From NCBI RefSeq assembly GCF_900116205.1, contig NZ_FOZS01000002.1:186001-250000 (forward strand): a stretch of DNA of 64,000 nucleotides, written 5' to 3'. This DNA is from Halostagnicola kamekurae. GTDB lineage: Archaea; Halobacteriota; Halobacteria; Halobacteriales; Natrialbaceae. The position numbers and the translations under genes are program-made. Below, piece by piece: positions 1-8,941 of the stretch; the stretch's first letter is position 1; each line of letters opens with the position of its first letter. The notes beneath the pieces are model-generated. The model was not told where the DNA came from. It did no database searches and was given only the letters and a program-made list of their open reading frames with translations.

Positions 1-653
1 TCCTCGCGTTCGAACTCGCGTGCCAGTGTTTCGGGATCGAGAGCGGGAACGTCACTCGAGACCGTCGTACTGACGCTCGAAACGTCGGCGGTCGGAGGCG
101 GTCGTTGACCCGTCGTCGCTGTTCCGCTGAGCGACGACCCCTCGTAGGGAGTCCACGTTGCGACCGCGTAGACGTTGTCTGCAGTACCACCGTCTGATCC
201 TTCAGTACCGATGTGCGGCCCTGCAGTGCCGACGTGTGACCCTCGGATCGAGGAGTCGACGGCGTCTTCGTAGACAGCACCGTACGCGAAGAAGTCGCTC
301 TCGTCGAAGCCGACGTTTGCGAGCGCAGCATCCGCCAGCAGACTGATCGAAGAGCCGTATGTCGTCATTTCGTATAGATCGTCAGAGACCGTCGTATCCC
401 GGTTTCCCGGCGGATCGAAGGTGTCGCTCCCGATCGTCGAAACACCAGTCTCGTTCGGCTCGGCGAGGTCGTAGACGACGGTGCTCGTCGTCGCGCTCAT
501 GCTCTCGAGGGCCTGTTCCGGGTGCCCCTCGGGCGGTGACTCGTCGGGGCCGTAGAGAGCCGATCCGAGCACCAGTACGCTCGCGCTGACCACGAGCAAG
601 GCGAGCGTGATATCCACGACGGTGCTCACGCCGCGGTCAGTCGAACGATACAT
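1..653 (-). CDS. Pseudopilin-like membrane-anchored protein, C-terminus cut by window edge
   Basis: An open minus-strand frame starts at ATG 653-651 and runs off the left edge without a stop (217 codons visible). The product starts MYRSTDRGVSTVVDITLALL and has one hydrophobic segment at about residues 14-33. This is the layout of haloarchaeal pilin-associated proteins: short basic head, GxST-type stretch, membrane helix, then an acidic extracytoplasmic domain. The start overlaps the stop of the upstream gene (TGATG), so the two are translationally coupled. From memory it resembles haloarchaeal family DUF7284, which occurs in PilB/PilC clusters. The role as minor pilin or assembly subunit is inferred from context. 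Confidence 0.7.
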   Translation of the reverse strand, partial: MYRSTDRGVSTVVDITLALLVVSASVLVLGSALYGPDESPPEGHPEQALESMSATTSTVVYDLAEPNETGVSTIGSDTFDPPGNRDTTVSDDLYEMTTYGSSISLLADAALANVGFDESDFFAYGAVYEDAVDSSIRGSHVGTAGPHIGTEGSDGGTADNVYAVATWTPYEGSSLSGTATTGQRPPPTADVSSVSTTVSSDVPALDPETLAREFERE

Positions 654-1120
654 CAGGACCACACCTCCACCGTGAGCGTCCCGGATCGCACGTCGGCTTT
701 CGACCCGATCGTGACGGGAACGCGCCGGCTCGCGACGCCGGCCGAGTTCGGTGGGTCGTCGACGTCCTCGAGCGAGAGGGAGCGGCCCTTATCGTCGAAG
801 CGCGCCTCGGCGACCGTTTCCGGAGTGCCGTCGGTGTAGACTTCGACGGCAACGTGGCTGTACTTTCCGTTCGGAACGGCGTCCGGTCCGATTTCGCTCG
901 AGACGTTCCGAGGGTGCTCGTGCGCGAGGTAGACGCCGGCGTCCTCGAGGTCGGTCCACACGAGATCGATCGCCGTCTGCTCCGGTGTTCGCTCGCTCGT
1001 CCCCGGAATCGTATCAGTCACGTACGCGCCGTAGATTCCGATCCCGACGGCGAACGCGGAAACGGCGATTAGCGCGGCGATCGGTTCAGTCTGTCCCCTA
1101 TTCGGTCGTGGAGATAGCAT
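653..1120 (-). CDS. Small membrane-anchored pilus-cluster protein (DUF7285-like)
   Basis: 155 residues. The start at 1120 is chosen because GGAGGTGA lies just upstream of the ATG, a strong Shine-Dalgarno site; the longer open frame lacks one. The N-terminus MLSPRPNRGQTEPIAALIAV continues into a hydrophobic helix (about 14-32) followed by a soluble acidic domain. The RGQTEP segment before the helix is typical of haloarchaeal minor pilin-like proteins; assignment to DUF7285 is from memory. The stop overlaps the start of the next gene. The gene lies downstream of the HerA-like ATPase on the same strand, with 217 bp between them, and belongs to the pilus/secretion-like cluster. Confidence 0.75.
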   Translation of the reverse strand: MLSPRPNRGQTEPIAALIAVSAFAVGIGIYGAYVTDTIPGTSERTPEQTAIDLVWTDLEDAGVYLAHEHPRNVSSEIGPDAVPNGKYSHVAVEVYTDGTPETVAEARFDDKGRSLSLEDVDDPPNSAGVASRRVPVTIGSKADVRSGTLTVEVWS

Positions 1121-1239
1121 ACTCACCTCCCGAGCGGGAGAGTCGACGCGGCGAACGAACGAGGTGACAGCGAAGAGACTGTCCCCGCCCGTCGACTGCA
1201 GTGGAGTTTCGAGACATATCGGCGTTGGTCCCGAACTTA

Positions 1240-1260
1240 TACTTAAACTATAACCTCGTT
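1240..1260 (-). promoter_or_regulatory. AT-rich TATA-like cluster upstream of the small pilus genes
   Basis: The stretch TTATACTTAAACTATAA is the only AT-rich block in the 217-bp gap between the ATPase gene and the gene starting at 1120. It could provide an internal promoter for the two small genes. A transcript from here would carry a leader of about 100 nt containing the GGAGGTGA ribosome-binding site. Confidence 0.4.
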
Positions 1261-1305
1261 CGGACCACTCAGCCGAGACGGAAGTTCCAGTGAAGAAATC
1301 AGAAC

Positions 1306-1357
1306 GGACGGTTAGCTGTCCACGAAATAACGGACAGTTATCTGTCCACGAAAACAT
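1306..1357. repeat. Two 26-bp tandem units, each a palindrome (GGAC-N8-GTCC)
   Basis: Unit 1 is 1306-1331 and unit 2 is 1332-1357. Each contains GGAC..GTCC arms followed by CACGAAA; unit 2 has the longer arms GGACA/TGTCC. The pair overlaps the stop of the ATPase gene (1338) and lies about 190-235 bp upstream of the start at 1120. It could bind a dimeric regulator, but function is inferred only from symmetry and placement. Confidence 0.5.
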
Positions 1358-2390
1358 CACTCGCACGCGGGCTGGCTCCACCGTGTGTGGTTTCTCGTTC
1401 CCGAACCCGCCCTGCGTGTGTCGTCTCCGTCGCATCGTCTATCACGACGACATCGCCGGGAGCGTCGGGCATCCGCTCTTCGATCGTCGCGTTCATGTAC
1501 GTCGGTCGGGCCCGCTCGAGCGCTTCGAGATCCGACCGTGAGGTGAGCCGGTGGGAAAGGACGATATCCGACTGCGAGATCCCGACCGCGGGGACGGAGC
1601 TCGGTCGCTGGGTCGCCGCCACGAAACTCACGCCCGGTGCCCGCCCGCGCGTCAGAATCGCCTCGAGTGCGGGCCCGGCCACGCCGTCGAAAAACGTGTG
1701 AGCTTCGTCGACCACGAGCCACGGCAATCGATCGACCGAGCCCGTCACTCGAGCGCGATAGAGCGTTTCGGCGACGCCGCGACAGATCGCGTTCATCGGT
1801 GCGCCGTCCATGCCGGAAACGTCGATGACGGTTATTTCGGGTCCACAGAGGTCTGTCTCCCCGATTCCCTCGCTTTCGAATACACCCCACGATGCCGCGA
1901 GATCGAGGTGATTGACCGCCGCGCGAACGTCTGAACGCGGGGCGTCGACCGACTCGATACGATCTCGCATCGCCTCGAGCGCCGCACATTCCTGTGCGGC
2001 CCGCCAGAGTAATCCGCCGGCCCCACTCTCGGGATCGAGACCGACCAGCGCACACCACGACCGCGGATCGAGCGTCGACGGGTCGATGGCGGGATTATCG
2101 AGCACCGACGCAGAGATCCCGTCGTCAGGCGAGGCGGCGAGCGTGTCGAATACACCCATGGGATCGATGAGAATGGGGGCGACGCCGGATGCCTGTGCGA
2201 GTGCCTCTGCAAGAACGCCGAGCGTATACGACTTGCCGTAACCGCGTTTCCCGACGACTAACGCCGCGTGCGGACCGTTCAGATCGAGGTACAACGGCGC
2301 ACCCGCGCTGCCGTCGAGGGCGCGGTAATGTCCGAGGTGGCCGACTGGCCCGTCAGCTTCGTCCGCGCCGCGGCCGATTACGAATGTCAC
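1338..2390 (-). CDS. HerA/FtsK-like ATP-binding protein of the pilus cluster
   Basis: 350 residues. The Walker A motif GKRGYGKS is at residues 47-54 and a Walker B motif WLVVDEAHTFF is near residue 220, followed by TRGRAPG and a TQRPSSVP segment typical of HerA/VirB4-type (DUF87) ATPases. These enzymes use ATP hydrolysis to move DNA or protein substrates. Here the gene is divergent from the PilB/PilC genes and precedes two pseudopilin-like genes, so a role in pilus or secretion function is more likely than a role in DNA repair (no NurA neighbour is visible). A TATA box (TTTATA on the minus strand, 2420-2415) lies 25-30 bp before the ATG, fitting a leaderless start. Confidence 0.8.
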   Translation of the reverse strand: MTFVIGRGADEADGPVGHLGHYRALDGSAGAPLYLDLNGPHAALVVGKRGYGKSYTLGVLAEALAQASGVAPILIDPMGVFDTLAASPDDGISASVLDNPAIDPSTLDPRSWCALVGLDPESGAGGLLWRAAQECAALEAMRDRIESVDAPRSDVRAAVNHLDLAASWGVFESEGIGETDLCGPEITVIDVSGMDGAPMNAICRGVAETLYRARVTGSVDRLPWLVVDEAHTFFDGVAGPALEAILTRGRAPGVSFVAATQRPSSVPAVGISQSDIVLSHRLTSRSDLEALERARPTYMNATIEERMPDAPGDVVVIDDATETTHAGRVRERETTHGGASPRASDVFVDR

Positions 2391-2556
2391 AGCGAGGTTT
2401 GCCGACGTATCCGGTATAAACTACAGCATCGCTGTACAGTCAGACTGATGCGATAGTCACTCGAGTTTATGTACGAAGGAGCAGCATCGCTCGGCGTGAA
2501 CCAGCGAGGAGACGAACGACAGCCAAGAGACGAACGACAGCGAGCGTGAAACGGGG
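2391..2556. promoter_or_regulatory. Divergent promoter region of the pilus cluster, with an 18-bp-period repeat
   Basis: TATA-like TATAAA at 2415-2420 serves the minus-strand ATPase gene. TTTAT at 2466-2470 could serve the plus-strand operon, giving a leader of about 60 nt. Within that leader GAGACGAACGACAGC occurs twice, at 2509-2523 and 2527-2541 (period 18). Confidence 0.5.
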
Positions 2557-3021
2557 ATGATCAGGTACGTACTCGCAGTCACGCTCACCGTCGGATTGTT
2601 GCTCCTGTCTATCCCGGCGATCGACGCCGCCAGCGAGCGACGAACCGAACGACAGCTCGAAGCGGCGACGGCCGACCTCGAGACCGCTGCGGTCTCGCTC
2701 TTCGAGAGCGAAGAAGTGTCTCACGCCGGGGCACCCCCGCCGCGGCGAACCGTAGCGCTTTCGCTTCCGAAATCGTCGATAATGACCGCTCCCGTCGCCA
2801 CCCTCCGAATCGAGCGCGTCCACGACGAGACGAGTATCGTTACCTACGCGGCCGAGGGAAGACCGAAACGCCGCGAAGCGGTCGCCGTGCCGATCGTCTC
2901 GAGAGGTTCGAGGGCGAACGAAAGTGCGGCGCTCGGCGACGCGAGCGGCGACGTGACCCTCGTGCTCCGACTCGAGACGGACGCAGACGGAGAGCCGATA
3001 GTAACCATCGAACGCGCTTGA
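2557..3021 (+). CDS. Membrane-anchored protein upstream of pilB (DUF7311-like)
   Basis: 154 residues beginning MIRYVLAVTLTVGLLLLSIP, an N-terminal helix that is uncleaved or signal-like, followed by an Arg/Glu-rich segment (about 24-50) and a soluble domain. No catalytic motif is visible. Position directly before the PilB-type ATPase gene is typical of a haloarchaeal family I recall as DUF7311. It is probably an inner component of the pilus machine; function unknown. Its stop is about 100 bp before the preferred start of the ATPase, or overlaps a TTG alternative start at 3018. Confidence 0.7.
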   Translation: MIRYVLAVTLTVGLLLLSIPAIDAASERRTERQLEAATADLETAAVSLFESEEVSHAGAPPPRRTVALSLPKSSIMTAPVATLRIERVHDETSIVTYAAEGRPKRREAVAVPIVSRGSRANESAALGDASGDVTLVLRLETDADGEPIVTIERA

Positions 3022-3119
3022 AATGGCCGCTTTCGATCGCTCATGGTCACATCCCGAGTCCGCCCGATATCGACCCGTTTGCCCGTGAGTTTAAAACAGA
3101 AGCCGAGCGAGAGCGAGCC

Positions 3120-5060
3120 ATGTCGAAACACGACACGTTGCGTTTTCGGTCGACTCGTCCCGCTCGAGCGCTGGCCGAAGCGGTGGGACTCGCAGGCGCT
3201 CGAACGGGATCGCAGGCGAGCGCGAGCGACTGTCGATGCGAGCCGACGTTCGACGAACGGACGCTGTACGTCGATGCGGCGGATTGTTCGGGCGACCTCC
3301 GTGATTCGAACGAGTGCAGACGAACGGTAGTCGAAACGCTTGCGGATCGCGACGCGGAATCGATCGTCGTCCGGTCGAACGGGCTGGAGTACCGGTATCC
3401 CGCGCGAGGCGTCGACGTGCTCGCCGCCGCGGGACGGTTCGTCGAACTCCTCGGCGCTCGTGACGAGCGCCTGGCCGAGGCCGCGGCCGAAGATCCGCTC
3501 GCCGTCGCAGCCGAACTTGACGGACGCGCCGACGAGACGGCCGACATCGGCGTCGAGTCCGGACTTTGCAGGGCTTCGAGTGGCGTCGAGAGCTACGAAG
3601 ACGTCCTGACCCCGCTCGTCGGGCTCCCGATCGCACACTATTTCGTAGATCGATCTGTTGACGATTCTGCCCGACTACGGGACATCCGAACGCTCGAGAC
3701 GGGAACGACCGCACGGATCTACGAGAGAGACGACGCCGTCGCGCTCTACGAACTCGAGCTGGTCGACCTTTCGCTCGGCGTGAAGACGGCGACGCTCCTC
3801 GACGGCTACGAGGCGATCGCAGACGGAGACGTCGACGGCGACCGTGCGCCGTCTCGAGCCATCGAATCGGTGTCCGACGGCCCGGTTGATCCGCGGCTCA
3901 CGAATATTTTGGAGAAGCATACGAGCGGCTACGGCGTCCTCGAGGACCTGTTCGCAGATTCGCGGGTTACCGACGTCTACGCGACGTCGCCGGTCTCGCA
4001 GAACCCGATTCGGGTTGTAGTCGACGGGGAGTCGATGGCGACGAACGTTCGTCTGACCACCGGCGGATCGCGGGCGCTTGCCTCTCGCGTCCGCCGAACT
4101 AGCGGTCGACCGTTCTCTCGAGCCACGCCGACGGTTGACGCGACGGCGGCGCTCGAAAACGGAGCGGACGTTCGGATCGCCGGGATCACGGATCCGGTCA
4201 CGGACGGAATCGCGTTCGCGTTTCGTAAGCAGGCCGACGAGACGTTCACGCTGCCGGCACTCGTCGAGAACGGAACGATGTCGGCATCGGTCGCGGCGTT
4301 CCTTTCGGTCGCTGTCGAACGCAGCGCCGCGACGCTCATCGCGGGAACTCGAGGGGCGGGCAAAACGACGCTTCTCGGAACGCTGCTGTACGAACTGACG
4401 CCGGAAACGCGAACCGTCGTCATCGAAGACACGCCCGAACTGCCGGTCGACCGACTCCAGACGGTCGGCCGCGACGTGCAAGCGCTCCGAACCGGGCTCG
4501 GAGACGGCCCGGAAATAACGCCCGTCGAAGCGCTTCGAACGGCGCTCCGTCTCGGTGACGGCGCGCTCGTCGTCGGCGAAATTCGCGGCGAGGAAGCGCA
4601 GGTCCTCTACGAGGCCATGCGAGTCGGTGCTAACGCGAACGCCGTTCTGGGAACGATACACGGCGACAGTGGCGCCGCCGTGTACGAGCGCGTCGTGTCC
4701 GATCTCGGCATCCAGCCGTCCTCGTTCAGCGCGACCGATCTGGTCGTAACCGTCCAGAGCTACCGCACCGACGCCGGCCGGAAGCGCCGGTTGGCCGCGA
4801 TCGAGGAGATCGTCGGCAGTGGCGACGACGTCCGCTTCGAGCCGCTGTACGAACTCGCGGACGAACGGGCGGTCTCGACGGGTCGAATCGAGCGGGGCGA
4901 GAGTCGACTCGTCGAGCGGTTGACCGGCCCTGCGGAGTCGTACGCGGACCTTCGAAACATGATCGAATCGCGAACGCAACAACTCACCGAACTGGCCGCT
5001 GACGGACGAACGAGCCCTCGAGAGACTGCAACGGTCTACGCTGGCCGCCCACTTGTATAG
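3120..5060 (+). CDS. PilB-type secretion/pilus assembly ATPase (T2SS/T4P/T4SS family)
   Basis: 646 residues from ATG 3120; the frame is open to a TTG at 3018 (680 residues). I prefer 3120 because TTTAAA at 3090-3095 sits about 25 bp upstream, as for haloarchaeal leaderless genes. The C-terminal half carries Walker A GTRGAGKT (about residue 408), the acidic segment IEDTPELP, Walker B ALVVGEIRGEE (about 480) and the histidine-containing loop GTIHGDS. This is the hexameric cytoplasmic motor that powers assembly of type IV pilus-like filaments. The N-terminal third is family-specific and includes a Cys pair (DCRCE). The next gene encodes the platform protein, as is standard for these systems. Confidence 0.9.
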   Translation: MSKHDTLRFRSTRPARALAEAVGLAGARTGSQASASDCRCEPTFDERTLYVDAADCSGDLRDSNECRRTVVETLADRDAESIVVRSNGLEYRYPARGVDVLAAAGRFVELLGARDERLAEAAAEDPLAVAAELDGRADETADIGVESGLCRASSGVESYEDVLTPLVGLPIAHYFVDRSVDDSARLRDIRTLETGTTARIYERDDAVALYELELVDLSLGVKTATLLDGYEAIADGDVDGDRAPSRAIESVSDGPVDPRLTNILEKHTSGYGVLEDLFADSRVTDVYATSPVSQNPIRVVVDGESMATNVRLTTGGSRALASRVRRTSGRPFSRATPTVDATAALENGADVRIAGITDPVTDGIAFAFRKQADETFTLPALVENGTMSASVAAFLSVAVERSAATLIAGTRGAGKTTLLGTLLYELTPETRTVVIEDTPELPVDRLQTVGRDVQALRTGLGDGPEITPVEALRTALRLGDGALVVGEIRGEEAQVLYEAMRVGANANAVLGTIHGDSGAAVYERVVSDLGIQPSSFSATDLVVTVQSYRTDAGRKRRLAAIEEIVGSGDDVRFEPLYELADERAVSTGRIERGESRLVERLTGPAESYADLRNMIESRTQQLTELAADGRTSPRETATVYAGRPLV

Positions 5061-5064
5061 GCCG

Positions 5065-6774
5065 ATGCGCACGATTTCACCACTCCTCGAGGCGCTCGCG
5101 AGACTGTACCCCTGGGGAGTCGATGCGAGCGACGAACTCGACGAGTCGCTGTCGTTTATCGAGTCGCCCCTCGCGGCCGACACGGTACTCCGCGCGGGAT
5201 ACGGTGCTGGCCTCAGTTCGGTAGCGCTGTTGCTTCCGCTGTTCGTCACACCGGTTCCACTGCCGGTCGTCGGGTTTTTCGCGCTGGTAGTGCCGATAAC
5301 CGCCATTCACGTCGTCCACACTGGTCCGAAGCTCGCGGCCGCGTTCCGCCGAACCGAGGCGCTCGGCGAGACGCCCAACCTGATCGGGCGCGCAGTGCTT
5401 CGAATGCAGGTCCAGCCGGCACTCGAGAGCGCGGTTCGGTTCGCCGCGTCGACGGGGCGCGGTCCGCTGGCGGCGAGCCTCGACGGCCACATCGATCGTT
5501 CGATGGGAACGCCGCGGACGGGATTGCTCTCGTTCGCGGACGAGTGGGACGAGCGGTTTCCGGCGCTTCGGCGATCCGCGCATCTGCTCGCGACCGCACA
5601 GCAAGCGCCCGAATCCGAACGAGCGAGGACGCTCGATCGGGCGCTCGCCGCGGTTCTCAACGGAACGCGAAACCAGATGGCAACGTTTACGGCCGCGATT
5701 CGCGGGCCGACGACGGGGGTGTTCGCGTTCGGCGTCATGCTCCCGCTCGCGGTCGTCGCGCTCGTTCCCTCGATTCCGATGGTCGGTATTCCCGTCACCA
5801 TCTGGATGGTCGTCCTGTTCTACAACGTCGTCTTGCCGGGTGCACTCGTCGCTGCCGGATTCTGGTTACTCGTCCGGCGACCAGTCGCGTTTCCGCCGCC
5901 GAAAATCGATCGCTCGCATCCGGCCCTGCCCGATCGGTTGTGGGCCCGATCGCTGTGTGGCGTTTGTATCGGAGTCAGTGCATATCTCGCGGCGAACGCG
6001 GTCGGGTATCCTGAACTCGCGCCGATCGCTGGTATCGGTCTGGGTCTCGGAACCGGATTGCTCGCAGTCTATGGCCCGATCTTGCGTGTGAGGAACCACG
6101 TCCGCGACGTCGAGCGGTACCTCACCGATGCGCTCTATCTCGTCGGTCGGCAAGTGTCCGAAGGCGAATCTGTCGAATCGGCCATCGAACTCGCAGGGGA
6201 GCGGGTCCCCGACGAAACCGGCGACGTGTTCGCTCGGGCGGCCGGACTCCAGCGACGACTCCACGTCAGCGTCGAGGAAGCGTTTTTCGGCACGTACGGT
6301 GCGCTCGAGTCGATTCCGAGCCCACGCGCTCACGGAACTGCAGCCTTGCTCGCGCTCGCGACCGACGAAGGGAGACCCGCGGGGCGCGCGATCGTTTCGA
6401 TGGCCGACCACCTCGAGGAACTCGAGGAACTCGAGCGCGAAACCAGGCGGAATCTCGAGGAGGTGACGAGCACGCTCGACAGCACGGCGGCCTATTTCGG
6501 GCCGCTCGTGGCCGGTTCGACCGTCGGATTGGCGACGATGATGGCCGAGATGAACCTGACCGCCCTCGACGGCGCGACGGCGTTCGCTCCGAGTTCCCTC
6601 GCGCTTTCGATCGGCGTGTTCGTGCTCACGCTGTGTTTCGTACTGACTCCGCTTTCGCTGGCGCTTCGACACGGTCTGGATCGCGCGCTGATCGGCTATC
6701 ACGTCGGCCGAGCGCTCACGTCCGCGACGATCATTTACCTCCTCGCGATCTGTCTCATCGACATCGCGTTTTGA
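5065..6774 (+). CDS. PilC/TadC-type membrane platform protein (type II secretion system F family)
   Basis: 569 residues from ATG 5065; an in-frame TTG at 5053 overlaps the ATPase stop (TAG 5058-5060), so the genes are coupled either way. Hydrophobic segments occur near residues 45-90, 210-270, 300-345 and 480-565, separated by large cytoplasmic helical domains, a duplicated architecture typical of archaeal pilus platform proteins. A charged helix (LEELEELERETRRNLEE) is at about 447-463. The protein would sit in the cytoplasmic membrane above the ATPase hexamer and receive pilin subunits. Confidence 0.88.
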   Translation: MRTISPLLEALARLYPWGVDASDELDESLSFIESPLAADTVLRAGYGAGLSSVALLLPLFVTPVPLPVVGFFALVVPITAIHVVHTGPKLAAAFRRTEALGETPNLIGRAVLRMQVQPALESAVRFAASTGRGPLAASLDGHIDRSMGTPRTGLLSFADEWDERFPALRRSAHLLATAQQAPESERARTLDRALAAVLNGTRNQMATFTAAIRGPTTGVFAFGVMLPLAVVALVPSIPMVGIPVTIWMVVLFYNVVLPGALVAAGFWLLVRRPVAFPPPKIDRSHPALPDRLWARSLCGVCIGVSAYLAANAVGYPELAPIAGIGLGLGTGLLAVYGPILRVRNHVRDVERYLTDALYLVGRQVSEGESVESAIELAGERVPDETGDVFARAAGLQRRLHVSVEEAFFGTYGALESIPSPRAHGTAALLALATDEGRPAGRAIVSMADHLEELEELERETRRNLEEVTSTLDSTAAYFGPLVAGSTVGLATMMAEMNLTALDGATAFAPSSLALSIGVFVLTLCFVLTPLSLALRHGLDRALIGYHVGRALTSATIIYLLAICLIDIAF

Positions 6775-6881
6775 CGCGAACGGGGGGCGTAACTGACACA
6801 CGAAACCGAAACTTGCGTTCGCGGCGCAGAAGACGTTCGAAGCGCATTTTCGCGAACGTACGGACTCGAGTCGCCTGAGAG

Positions 6882-6888
6882 TTTAAGT
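6882..6888 (+). promoter_or_regulatory. TATA-like box before the gene at 6912
   Basis: TTTAAGT lies 24-30 bp upstream of ATG 6912, consistent with an additional leaderless promoter inside the pilus operon. The 137-bp gap 6775-6911 has no other clear signal. Confidence 0.45.
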
Positions 6889-6911
6889 ACGAACGGTCGG
6901 CCAGAACCGGT

Positions 6912-7814
6912 ATGGATCTCGAGGCTCCCGCGGACGCGTGGTACGTCTGGCTGGCGCTCAGCATCCTCAGCGTCGCGGTTACCGGGATCGTTCTCGGCCT
7001 TCCGACCGGGCCGCCGCCAGATGCCGCCGAGGCGGCGAACACCATCGAACGCACCGCGGGTGCTACCTACGAGGCGAATTCGGTCTACGAACACGACGCG
7101 ACTGCGCTGAAAGTCCACGGGCCGACGGTCGCGCTCCGAAACGAGCACGGAATGAGTCGAGCGACTCTCGCGTACGGGACCGTGGTTCCGGTGATGGGTA
7201 ACGAGCGACTCGAGAACGTTACGGCCGGAACGCCGTTCGGGGTCGAGTACAGCGACGAACTCGAGGATCCTGACATTGCAGCAACCACGGCGTTTTTCGA
7301 GGATCTCGCGGCTGCCAACGCGAGCAATTCGGGGGAGTGGGTTCCGGCGGATAGTGAGTTACGAACTCGAACGGTGGGCGTCGTGTCGCCGTCGGTCGAC
7401 GTCTCGGTCGAACCGGAGGAGTGGGGGATGGGGGACACGACCCGAAGCATGGAGTTCCTCTACGAGGGCAATACGGAGACCCAGATTGCGATTAGCACGA
7501 CGGGGACGCACTGGGGCAAAGACGAGCCACAAACCGAAACACAACACGTGAAAGTCGACGAGGGAGTGGGAGGTCATCGATATTCCCTCCATACCGACGA
7601 TGGCCCGCACAATCAGATTCACTACCCGTTCGATATCGACGTGCGAGCCGGCGGGCAGCACGTGTGTCACGAAACGATCACACGTGCCGATCACGGCGAG
7701 AAAGTGGCCGTCTGCGACGAACCTGAGGGACGTATCGATACCACCGACGATCTGGAGTGGGTGGAGCAAAACGACCGAACTGGACGCTATCACGTCACGC
7801 TCGTCGACGCGTAA
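6912..7814 (+). CDS. Membrane-anchored pilus-cluster protein (DUF7283-like)
   Basis: 300 residues. One N-terminal hydrophobic segment (about residues 11-32, ending LGLPTGPPP) anchors a large acidic exported domain; the first 10 residues are short and uncharged apart from acidic residues. No enzyme motif is visible. Two cysteines in the C-terminal third (QHVCHETI and KVAVCDEP) could form a disulfide outside the cell. The gene directly follows the PilC-type gene, a position I associate with haloarchaeal DUF7283. A structural or minor-pilin role is inferred from context. Confidence 0.72.
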   Translation: MDLEAPADAWYVWLALSILSVAVTGIVLGLPTGPPPDAAEAANTIERTAGATYEANSVYEHDATALKVHGPTVALRNEHGMSRATLAYGTVVPVMGNERLENVTAGTPFGVEYSDELEDPDIAATTAFFEDLAAANASNSGEWVPADSELRTRTVGVVSPSVDVSVEPEEWGMGDTTRSMEFLYEGNTETQIAISTTGTHWGKDEPQTETQHVKVDEGVGGHRYSLHTDDGPHNQIHYPFDIDVRAGGQHVCHETITRADHGEKVAVCDEPEGRIDTTDDLEWVEQNDRTGRYHVTLVDA

Positions 7815-7921
7815 CCGCCGCCTACCGGCTGGTAACGACATCATATCTACAACGGTGATCGTGAACGAAACTGTCGTGGAAACGTTCCTCGCGATCGAGG
7901 CGGATCCATACCTCCCTACGC

Positions 7922-8878
7922 ATGTCTACGATACACGTCCCGAAACCAGGGAAACAGACAGTACAGATCGCCACCTGTATGCTGATCATAGCCGGCTGTA
8001 TCGGCGGGATTGCCGCGTTCGCAGGCCCAAGTGCGGCAGCGACTGGTACGGCGGCCATACAGCAGGATGCGGCGACCGAGAACGTTTCAGAAGAAGCCTA
8101 CAAGCAACCGGTTCCAGACCGAGACGACGAGTATTTCGAGGCGGCCGACCCGGAGAACGACTGGGTGAGCTATATCAACCCGCGCGATAAGTACCGCAGT
8201 CCGTATCTCGGCGACGGATCCGGAAAGATCTGCGTCACGATGGTCAACGAGGCCGGCGAGGTCGTCGACGGCCAGAGCATTCCCAATACGACCGTCAAAG
8301 TGCCAACCGGCGAATCGCTCGACTGGCACACCTCAGCCGACCCGTTCACGGTCGAGTACCCCCTGACCGAGCACTACGAACGACCGCTTGATGCCGACCA
8401 GTTCGGTGACTCGCCGGACCTGATAAAGGGTGACGGCTACCTCGACAGTCACTGCATGGAAATCCACGGACTACCCGAGGACGGATCGGTCGAATACGGC
8501 GAGGCGAACGTCACGGGCGAACACGCCGACGACGTCGACGTCGTCGGCTACATCCAACAGGAAAACGAAGCCTGGGACGCGGACGTCGACCCGATAGATG
8601 ACGCCGAATCGTACGAAGAAGCCGGCGGCGGCTGGACGTACTACCCGGGCGGCTCCCACGGACAGGTCGTGGTCGTGTTGCAACTCGACGACGCTGACGG
8701 CAATGTAGACGACCCCGAAAACACCGACTCGAGCGGCGACTCGACGAACAGTTCGATCGATGGCGATACCGACGATAATGACGATGGTGACACTGCCGCC
8801 GAGACGATACCCGGCTTCGGTATCCTGACCGCTATCGCCGCGCTCGTAGCGATCGTGCTGGTGCGACGCCGTCGGTAA
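7922..8878 (+). CDS. PGF-CTERM-anchored surface protein
   Basis: 318 residues. An N-terminal signal peptide (hydrophobic about 13-37, ending AGPSAAA) is followed by an acidic secreted domain with a Cys pair (KICVTM, SHCMEIHG), an Asp/Asn/Ser/Thr-rich linker (about 258-291) and a C-terminal sorting tail: PGFGI, a hydrophobic helix and terminal RRRR. The PGF-CTERM tail is the known substrate signal for archaeosortase A, which replaces the tail with a lipid anchor. The linker is probably glycosylated. The gene follows the pilus cluster on the same strand but after a 107-bp gap, so co-transcription is uncertain. The exported domain is not recognised. Confidence 0.82.
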   Translation: MSTIHVPKPGKQTVQIATCMLIIAGCIGGIAAFAGPSAAATGTAAIQQDAATENVSEEAYKQPVPDRDDEYFEAADPENDWVSYINPRDKYRSPYLGDGSGKICVTMVNEAGEVVDGQSIPNTTVKVPTGESLDWHTSADPFTVEYPLTEHYERPLDADQFGDSPDLIKGDGYLDSHCMEIHGLPEDGSVEYGEANVTGEHADDVDVVGYIQQENEAWDADVDPIDDAESYEEAGGGWTYYPGGSHGQVVVVLQLDDADGNVDDPENTDSSGDSTNSSIDGDTDDNDDGDTAAETIPGFGILTAIAALVAIVLVRRRR

Positions 8879-8941
8879 TGCTGTCCCGGATCACAAGCCA
8901 AGAGTAAGGGTTAACTTCACCCCCTGTTATCGATGACACGA

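Noticed and set aside
3018-3119. Upstream TTG start for the PilB-type ATPase
   Set aside because: Kept as an alternative only: a TTTAAA box at leaderless distance supports ATG 3120, and the 34 extra codons look non-conserved.
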